Notes under the pieces: model-generated
The model's input: only the letters and a program-made list of their open reading frames with translations
What the model was told of the DNA's origin: nothing
Database searches by the model: none
Translations under genes and position numbers: made by a program
Shown: piece after piece, positions 4,721 to 10,110 of the stretch
Position numbering within the stretch: position 1 is the stretch's first letter
How the letters are laid out: each line of letters begins with the position of its first letter
NCBI GenBank assembly: GCA_017458805.1
Contig: JAFTAC010000419.1
Location: 1-10,110, forward strand
From: Victivallales bacterium
Lineage (GTDB): Bacteria; Verrucomicrobiota; Lentisphaeria; Oligosphaerales; Oligosphaeraceae
Direction of reading: 5' to 3'
Length of the DNA stretch: 10,110 nt

Positions 4721-6813
4721 CACTCCTCCTCTATGCCCTGTGGCACATATTGGTGGTCGTTGGTGATGAGCAGCTGGTCGAACATGATGCCGTCCTCGCG
4801 GTTGAGGAGGAAGAGCGAGTGCTTGCCAGAGGCCAGCTTGTAGATTTTCGGAGCCTCCAGCCAATGCCACGTGCGATAGGTGCCATCATTGCCGACGGTG
4901 ATGGACTTGGGTTCGTCATCCATCTTCAAGTTGATGGTGTTGCCGCAGGAGCCGTCCCACCAGACGCGCAGCCATACCTTGCACTCCGCATCGGAGGGCA
5001 GCTCGAAGGCGAATTCCGCGCCGCCGAAAACCATGGCGGGTTCCTTGTCGTCAGGCGGCGTGCCCTTGCCGTCCAAAATCTTCAGAACCGTGTTCTTGAA
5101 AGCTTGGGAATCCGTGCCCTTCTCGACAGGCGCAGTGAACTTCACTGCATCCCCAGCGTCGATGATCTTGAAGACGCTTTCCTCCTGCGAGGCTGCGCCC
5201 GTTTGGGCGCCACCTTCCTCTGCATCGGTGACAAAGCGGGTAGTGCCGGCCAGCGGGTCGTCGGTCTTTGTGCGCAAGGCGACTCCAGCAAGAAGCAGTC
5301 CAATGACAAGTCCGCATGCGATGATGGAGCCAGGTGCAATGCAGCTCAAACCACAGACCTCCTCCTCTGGATTCGGGACTGCGGTGGAGGCCAGCGCCAA
5401 GGCGATCATCCAGCCAAGCCCGCGTGTCAGCGGGTCGGAGACGAACATGCCGATGATGACGACCACCAGCGCTAGTGCGCCACCAAGGGCAATGCAGTTG
5501 CGCCCCTTGCTCTGCATGAAGCGGCGTACGCCATTGGCGGCGGCTCCAGCCAGCAGCAACAGCATCAGGGCCGCTGTCGGGAAGCCCATCGTGCCTGCCA
5601 GGATGCCCCAGCTGGCCTGCGTGTCGGTTTCGATGTCGTTATAGCTGGGGTTGGGCAGGTCGCCATAGCAGCGTCCGACGCACTGCTGGTAACGGCTGGA
5701 GCCGATGCCCGAGAAGGGACGGCGTGCCGCCATGCCCAATGCTGCCGCGAAGTCGATGTGGTTGGTCTTGAGTTCGCCAGGGTAGTCCCCTGTCTTCATC
5801 GGGTTCAAGGAGGCGAGACGAACCTGGTTGTGCGCTGGCGGGAAGAGAGTTGTGGAAAGAATCATCGCCACCACAAGGGCCAACACATTGACGAGGCCAG
5901 CGGCGCGCGAGTGAATGAACGCGCCAACCACCAGCACCATGCCCACGATGAAGAGCATCTGCCCATGTGGAATAGCCAGAAGCCCGATGACTGTTGCGAC
6001 AAATGCCGCAATGAAACCGTAGATGTGCTTGCGTCCGAAGAGGATGGGCTGAATCCATGCAAGGGCGATGGCCAGGAAGAAGGCAAAAGCCATGCGGCTT
6101 CTGAAAAGGCCAGTGAAGGCGTGTCCGCAGCCCCACTTGAGGGCCATGATGTCAGCTGGAGGATAAATGCTGCCGAAGCCGTATGTCTGTCCCTGGATGA
6201 GTGCGGCAACGATGTTGACCGCCACGGCCAGAAGCACGGAGGCGACGGCAGCTCCAGGTGCGTTTTCAATCAGGAAGCCCAGCAGGAGGGTGCCGCAGAA
6301 GAGCTGCTGCACCAACTGCGCGACTTCAATGGCTCCACCCATTCCTGGCGCGGCGGCTAGATTGGCGATGCACGCAACCACCAGCACGACTATCGTGCAA
6401 ATCGGGAAGAAGAGGCGGCGGCGCGATGCAATGGCAAAGCCCAGAACGGGCAGGAACGAGCCCAGAAAGGCCAGGTCGGCGAAGGCCAGCTTGCCGCCTG
6501 CCAAGGGTATCTTGACCTGGTTGAGCATGACGAAGAGCGCGATTGCCGCCAGAAGCGTCAGCCAGCCAGGGGCTGCCTTCAGCTTGCCGCGTTGCAACTC
6601 ACCTTCGGCCTCCTGCGGCAGGAACAGCCCTTTCAGCCAGCCGCCCGCATGGCAGCAGCAACAGCAGGAATGTTCGCTCTCTGCACTGCCTTCGCCTTTA
6701 TTCGGAGCTGCCTTTTCCGCTGAAGCAGTCGCTTTCTCCGCCGTCGAAGCCTCACCGTCAAGCGGTTTCACCCTGATTTCCTGTTCGTCCTGTGTTTTTT
6801 CGTTGTCTGACAT
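4720..6813 (-). CDS. O-antigen-ligase-like polytopic membrane protein with C-terminal beta domain
   Basis: This 697-residue protein has three parts. Residues 1-60 are a polar Ala/Glu/Lys-rich cytoplasmic tail ending in a run of five cysteines (SCCCCCH, 50-55). Residues 80-515 hold about ten or more hydrophobic segments. A long soluble loop at about 325-400 contains PFSGIGSSRYQQC and then TDTQASWGILAGTMGFPTAA, which corresponds to the Wzy_C / O-antigen ligase signature (P-F-G-x-G, then a segment before the next helix). Residues 545-697 form a beta-sandwich-like domain (VWLRVWWDG, YRTWHWLEAPKIY, HSLFLLNREDGIMFDQLLI) resembling carbohydrate-binding modules. The likely role is to polymerise or transfer a surface glycan at the inner membrane. 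I chose the ATG at 6813 because AGAGG is 5 bases upstream; an ATG at 6861 is possible. Confidence 0.72.
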   Translation of the reverse strand: MSDNEKTQDEQEIRVKPLDGEASTAEKATASAEKAAPNKGEGSAESEHSCCCCCHAGGWLKGLFLPQEAEGELQRGKLKAAPGWLTLLAAIALFVMLNQVKIPLAGGKLAFADLAFLGSFLPVLGFAIASRRRLFFPICTIVVLVVACIANLAAAPGMGGAIEVAQLVQQLFCGTLLLGFLIENAPGAAVASVLLAVAVNIVAALIQGQTYGFGSIYPPADIMALKWGCGHAFTGLFRSRMAFAFFLAIALAWIQPILFGRKHIYGFIAAFVATVIGLLAIPHGQMLFIVGMVLVVGAFIHSRAAGLVNVLALVVAMILSTTLFPPAHNQVRLASLNPMKTGDYPGELKTNHIDFAAALGMAARRPFSGIGSSRYQQCVGRCYGDLPNPSYNDIETDTQASWGILAGTMGFPTAALMLLLLAGAAANGVRRFMQSKGRNCIALGGALALVVVIIGMFVSDPLTRGLGWMIALALASTAVPNPEEEVCGLSCIAPGSIIACGLVIGLLLAGVALRTKTDDPLAGTTRFVTDAEEGGAQTGAASQEESVFKIIDAGDAVKFTAPVEKGTDSQAFKNTVLKILDGKGTPPDDKEPAMVFGGAEFAFELPSDAECKVWLRVWWDGSCGNTINLKMDDEPKSITVGNDGTYRTWHWLEAPKIYKLASGKHSLFLLNREDGIMFDQLLITNDHQYVPQGIEEE

Positions 6814-6937
6814 GGTTGCCTCTTTGTATGATGAATTCAGTTTGTTTGCACTCGTTTTCATGGTGCTTCCACACCTACAGGAATAACGAATTGTCGCCAT
6901 GTTTTATTGAAGGATTATTAGAGCATAACCTCGGTCA

Positions 6938-8464
6938 TCACTCCAAAAGAGCACCAAACATGGCATTTAATTCTGGTTCAATATTCTCGCCTACCGACAA
7001 TTTATCATAGCAGGCTTCAATTTTAGCACTTGGTATGCTGTCCAAAAAAGCTTCAGAGGGCACAATCGCCTCATTCAAGTCATTCGGTTCAAATTTATCC
7101 AGATTATTCCCGTATTTCCTTATGGAAGATGCTAGAATGCGGTGTCCAATGTCAGAGAACAGATATAAAAACAACGCATTAACCCTCAATTCCCCAAACA
7201 AATTGGGATAAAAGCAGTGAAATGAGGTCAAAGACTGCACGTTTGACATATTGCGTATAACCTTATACCCGCCTCGGGAAAAGACATTCAGTAAAATCGG
7301 TGCAGGAAGCCGTTTTTCCATTTTATACCATGGAGTTCGGCTTCTTGTTATATAGCCATTGTTTACCCCCGTCTTTTCACCAAACGAAATGTATTCGTCC
7401 GCCTGTCGGGAATGTTTACTCCCCACATTCAACAAATAGACGGGAGCATCTGCAGAAGATAACTTATCAAAATCCTCCTGCACAAAAATTGGCTTTGTGA
7501 TCTGTGCGCTTTTCGTTATGCAAGGAGAACATTCGCTACTAGGAAGGTTTAGTCGATCAATTATTGATTTCTTCAAGACAAAGAAACCATTTGAACCAGT
7601 TGCGATCCCCCGTGAAAAATGCCCATATAATGACAATTTTGCAGCATAACATGAAGTCACTTTAAGATTGTTATCGCTGTTTTCAAAAAAAGGCATCCAT
7701 TTATCGTCAACATTTAAATCATTATATGATACTAATTTTGCTGTTTTGAATATAGCGTCTGCCTCGAGTTCCTCTAAATTATGAATAGTGATAAACGATA
7801 AGTCATTATAACGTTTAGAAGAATGATATAATAAAATACACAAAGAGGTTGTGGCATCTGGGAAAGCTTCTGTTTCACATTCGATCTTGATGATTGCAAA
7901 CAAATGATTCCTATGAATTAGCAATTCTTTAATCTGTCTGCCATATCCAGTGTTTAAGAACTCGATTGGCATAATATAGGCCAGCCTTCCCCCAGGTCGA
8001 AGTTCCAAAATCGACTTTACCAAAAATGCAGACGCTATATTCGTGTAGCCAGAAAGCTTAATCCCATATTTCTTCTCAAATTGCTTTAAAACAGTTTCCT
8101 TTTGCTCAAACTTCTGAAACTTCAAATAAGGGGGGTTGCATACAATGTTTTCATGGACATCACCATACCTTAGAAGGTAATTGTCATGGGTGATGACCGC
8201 CTTGCTTCCAGGAAAACTAGATGCATAGTATTCCAGTATTTTTGAATCAACTTCTATTCCTGAAAAAGAGACATCGGACGGTGCATTTTCAGCAAATGCA
8301 CCGAGCCCAAATGCAGGATCAAAAATAGCACGCGCAGAACCTCCTTCCAAAACCCAATTATTCATAAAACAAGCAATAGGTTTGGGAGTAAAGAATTGGG
8401 CAAAACGTTTCCGGTGTTCAATCCCAACAGCCGACAAATAGTTATGTTCAAGGGAATAAGTCAT
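6938..8464 (-). CDS. Type II N6-adenine DNA methyltransferase (gamma class)
   Basis: The enzyme methylates adenine N6 in the recognition site and protects host DNA from the partner endonuclease. The 508-residue protein has motifs in gamma-class order: motif X as FAQFFTP (21-27), motif I as FDPAFGLGAF (48-57), an acidic residue in GIEVDS (D73), HDNYLL (D94) and the catalytic NPPY at 110-113. The usual G of motif X (GQFFTP) is A here. Beyond about residue 270 lies the target-recognition region, rich in Ser, Asn and aromatics. The N-terminus and length resemble M.HincII and M.AccI. Its ATG overlaps the stop of the endonuclease by four bases (ATGA). The gene is clearly A+T richer than those at 214-6813, suggesting transfer. 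No regulator or helicase subunit is present, so a simple type II system is the best reading. Confidence 0.9.
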   Translation of the reverse strand: MTYSLEHNYLSAVGIEHRKRFAQFFTPKPIACFMNNWVLEGGSARAIFDPAFGLGAFAENAPSDVSFSGIEVDSKILEYYASSFPGSKAVITHDNYLLRYGDVHENIVCNPPYLKFQKFEQKETVLKQFEKKYGIKLSGYTNIASAFLVKSILELRPGGRLAYIMPIEFLNTGYGRQIKELLIHRNHLFAIIKIECETEAFPDATTSLCILLYHSSKRYNDLSFITIHNLEELEADAIFKTAKLVSYNDLNVDDKWMPFFENSDNNLKVTSCYAAKLSLYGHFSRGIATGSNGFFVLKKSIIDRLNLPSSECSPCITKSAQITKPIFVQEDFDKLSSADAPVYLLNVGSKHSRQADEYISFGEKTGVNNGYITRSRTPWYKMEKRLPAPILLNVFSRGGYKVIRNMSNVQSLTSFHCFYPNLFGELRVNALFLYLFSDIGHRILASSIRKYGNNLDKFEPNDLNEAIVPSEAFLDSIPSAKIEACYDKLSVGENIEPELNAMFGALLE

Positions 8465-9522
8465 TTGAGTATCGAGTTTAATATGCCTAAATCCAAAAAG
8501 CCTTGTCCACCAGAGAATTTTACATAAAACAGCAGACGCCCCCTGTCCAGCTCTTTTAAAGCAGAAAAATGACTGGGCATGTCGATTCTTCCAATAATTG
8601 GACTTGCTTCATCAATATTGATTTTAACTGTTGTCTTCCCCTGATTCTTGACGTCCTTTTCAACAGAAAAAACCATGTCCTCTAAATCTGGTGTGCTACT
8701 GATTTCCAAAATTCTCTCGAATGACAGAATGTAACCACGGTCAAAGAAAACCTGCAAGTAATAGTGCGGTACATTATATCGTTGAATCCAACGATTAACT
8801 AAAGCCAAATCCTCGACTTTTGGTGTTATGCTTAGAAAATCTCTTTTATGAAGAATTCTTATGTGCTCCTTGATTTTCTTAAGACACGATGAGATAAAGC
8901 GCAAATCAGGTGAAGAACTCCATGTTGTTGGACGAAAATCCAACTCGCGAAAAGTGGAAGGAGAAGCATTTAAAAGCAAGGAAAAAAGATCTGGATTCTT
9001 CTTTTGAAGTATTCCTCTATAGGGTTCTTGCAAGATTTCCTGTGTTAATGCCATGCAAGCAGCTTCAGCCTCTTGGATGCGTCGCTCCATATATTGTGCG
9101 TATTTTTGACTTAGAAAACTGCTTGAACGCACCTCTATGGCTGCAACCGCCTTGGATATCAAAGCATTGTTTTCAAAGTCAAGCAAACCATCTGAAGGCG
9201 TATCCCCTCGTTTGAATATCAAGATGTCAGGACGTTTGCCTATTAAATTAAGCTCTTCTTGATAATGAGCATAAAACTCGGCAAAACCTGGGTCACCTGC
9301 AGAAATGGAGTCAGAACGTCCATACTGCAAGGCAACATAGTCTGAGGAAGCTGCATTGATGGAGGAAAGCACCAATTGCTCAGCCCAATCCCCTTGCTCT
9401 TTATTCGTCAAAAACTCGGACGAAGCAGATGCCGGTGCCCGCCCCTGAATCACCACATTCTCGTCAATGTCCAAGGGGTGAGCTTGAATCAGCCGAGCAA
9501 TCCTCGAAGAATAATCTGACAT
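8461..9522 (-). CDS. AccI-like type II restriction endonuclease
   Basis: The 353-residue protein is encoded directly before the methyltransferase and overlaps it, so it is the nuclease of the pair. The likely PD-(D/E)XK core is GDWAEQ (E47), KRPDILIF (D99) and AIEVRSSSF (E130, with Arg132 where Lys is usual). The stretch DYVALQYGRSDSISAGD (61-77) followed by FAEFYAHYQEEL (80-91) resembles the AccI family, whose type member cuts GTMKAC. This is from memory of the family. The start ATG at 9522 has a strong AGAGGAGA 8 bases upstream. The order, nuclease first without a controller gene, leaves open how the nuclease is delayed on entry to a new host. Composition is A+T rich, as in the methyltransferase. 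The family call is less sure than the nuclease call. Confidence 0.68.
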   Translation of the reverse strand: MSDYSSRIARLIQAHPLDIDENVVIQGRAPASASSEFLTNKEQGDWAEQLVLSSINAASSDYVALQYGRSDSISAGDPGFAEFYAHYQEELNLIGKRPDILIFKRGDTPSDGLLDFENNALISKAVAAIEVRSSSFLSQKYAQYMERRIQEAEAACMALTQEILQEPYRGILQKKNPDLFSLLLNASPSTFRELDFRPTTWSSSPDLRFISSCLKKIKEHIRILHKRDFLSITPKVEDLALVNRWIQRYNVPHYYLQVFFDRGYILSFERILEISSTPDLEDMVFSVEKDVKNQGKTTVKINIDEASPIIGRIDMPSHFSALKELDRGRLLFYVKFSGGQGFLDLGILNSILK

Positions 9523-9547
9523 AATTGGCGTCTCCTCTTTCTAGCGT

Positions 9548-9718
9548 TTACATTTTTGACATTAAGATAACGCATTCTTCTATTTTTTCCACAATCACAC
9601 TAATATTTTTATGCTTTTTTGATTTTTTCTCTGCAAAAATACCCACCAATGACCAAAATGCAACTATATCGCTTGATTTATCCCTGGGAATTGGTATAAT
9701 ATCTTTGACTAAAGCCAT
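9548..9718 (-). CDS. Possible small protein upstream of the restriction pair (56 aa)
   Basis: A 56-codon frame from an ATG at 9718 reads MALVKDIIPIPRDKSSDIVA and ends SVIVEKIEECVILMSKM at a TAA 25 bases before the endonuclease start. It lies in A+T-rich DNA where a frame this long is not common by chance, and it shares codon style and strand with the restriction genes. A weak AGGA lies about 12 bases before the ATG. It shows hydrophobic patches and a Lys-rich stretch but no helix-turn-helix that I can see, so a controller protein is not supported. The plus-strand prepilin promoter overlaps it. It may be chance, a leader peptide or a remnant. Confidence 0.25.
   Translation of the reverse strand: MALVKDIIPIPRDKSSDIVAFWSLVGIFAEKKSKKHKNISVIVEKIEECVILMSKM
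9673..9700 (+). promoter_or_regulatory. Sigma-70-type promoter of the prepilin-type gene
   Basis: TTGATT at 9673-9678 is followed by 16 bases and a perfect TATAAT at 9695-9700. Transcription would begin near 9707, giving a leader of about 45 bases before the ATG at 9752. The 229 bases between the two divergent start codons (9523-9751) otherwise hold the 56-codon frame described separately and no clear promoter for the restriction genes. Confidence 0.55.
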
Positions 9719-9751
9719 TACTCCATAATTTCCTAAACCCAAAGGAAAGCC

Positions 9752-10110
9752 ATGAAAACACTGCGTTTCACGTTGATTGAACTTCTGGTGGTCATCGCCA
9801 TCATCGCCATTCTGGCGGCCATGCTGCTGCCGGCCCTCTCCAAGGCCCGTGAAAAGGCGCGTGCCATCTCCTGCACCAGCAACCTCAAGCAGCTCGGCCT
9901 TGGCTTCGCCATGTACACCCAGGATTATGAGGACTGGAATGTCTGGCTCTACAACTACGCCGTCGCCTCTGGCCAGGCGCCGCTTTACTGGTGGCAGGAC
10001 GCCATCGCGCCCGTCTATGTCGGCGACTACAAGCTGGTCGTCTGCCCCGCACATGCCTCACCAATCAGCTATAACACCTACCGCCCCGAATCCACCAGCT
10101 CCATCACGTA
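9752..10110 (+). CDS. Prepilin-type / pseudopilin N-terminal protein, partial at 3' end
   Basis: The frame starts with MKTLRFTLIELLVVIAIIAI and stays open to the window edge (119 complete codons). A short basic leader, the FTLIELLVV type IV pilin box with Glu at position 5 of the mature protein, and one hydrophobic helix mark it as a substrate of prepilin peptidase and of a type II secretion or pilus-like machine. After the helix come ALSKAREKARAISCTSNLKQ and LGFAMYTQDYEDWN, then the WWQDAIAPVYV and CPAHA segments of the DUF1559 / H-x9-DG-like secreted proteins that are very numerous in Lentisphaerota. AAAGGA precedes the ATG by a few bases. The residue before the cleavage point is Arg instead of Gly. 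It is the only plus-strand gene here, and its G+C-rich codons contrast with the restriction genes beside it. Confidence 0.9.
   Translation, partial: MKTLRFTLIELLVVIAIIAILAAMLLPALSKAREKARAISCTSNLKQLGLGFAMYTQDYEDWNVWLYNYAVASGQAPLYWWQDAIAPVYVGDYKLVVCPAHASPISYNTYRPESTSSIT

Noticed and set aside
4672..6360. Several plus-strand frames of 200-267 codons
   Set aside because: They are shadows of the G+C-rich O-antigen-ligase-like gene, which has clear membrane segments on the minus strand.
9556..9586. TTGACA on the plus strand as a second prepilin promoter
   Set aside because: No acceptable -10 lies at 16-18 bases; the pair at 9673-9700 is much better.
9719..10054. Minus-strand frame extending the 56-codon frame into the prepilin gene
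   Set aside because: This part is antisense to the clearly coding prepilin N-terminus; only the part after the ATG at 9718 was kept, at low confidence.

Overview
The window looks like chromosomal DNA of an anaerobic Lentisphaerota (Victivallales-like) bacterium. This is inferred from the prepilin-type gene at the right end, whose N-terminus (FTLIELLVVIAIIAIL, then a KAREKARAISC-type stretch) is of the kind expanded in that phylum. A desulfoferrodoxin-type superoxide reductase fits an anaerobe, and the repeat-rich intergenic DNA fits the same picture. All genes are on the minus strand except the last one.

Layout, left to right. (1) Positions 1-199: a minus-strand reading frame that runs off the window and carries an in-frame TAA; it may be a broken gene. 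(2) 214-1518: a two-gene unit, an 80-residue protein followed by a U32-peptidase-like TIM-barrel protein with a C-terminal cysteine cluster. It is preceded by a gene-free leader of about 440 bases that holds a good sigma-70-type promoter and several competing inverted repeats. (3) 1961-3894: an aldo/keto-reductase-like barrel protein, a small metallophosphoesterase and a superoxide reductase, in transcription order. An array of palindromic repeats lies between the first two. (4) 3992-6813: an O-antigen-ligase-like membrane protein whose stop overlaps the start of a secreted LolA-like protein, closed by an intrinsic terminator. This looks like a cell-surface glycan and lipoprotein unit. (5) 6938-9522: a compact type II restriction-modification pair (AccI-like endonuclease, then a gamma-class N6-adenine methyltransferase) overlapping by ATGA. 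It is visibly richer in A+T than its neighbours and was probably acquired horizontally. A 56-codon frame lies just upstream. (6) 9752 to the end: a divergent prepilin-type gene on the plus strand with its own promoter, cut by the window edge.

The main points for a second look are these. The presumed AccI target GTMKAC appears to be absent from all 10,110 bases. The leader at 1519-1855 has mutually exclusive pairings. A family of hairpin repeats is linked to a GTAGCC motif next to stop codons. The U32-like protein has a CX3CX2CX2C tail. There is a possible pseudogene at the left edge.
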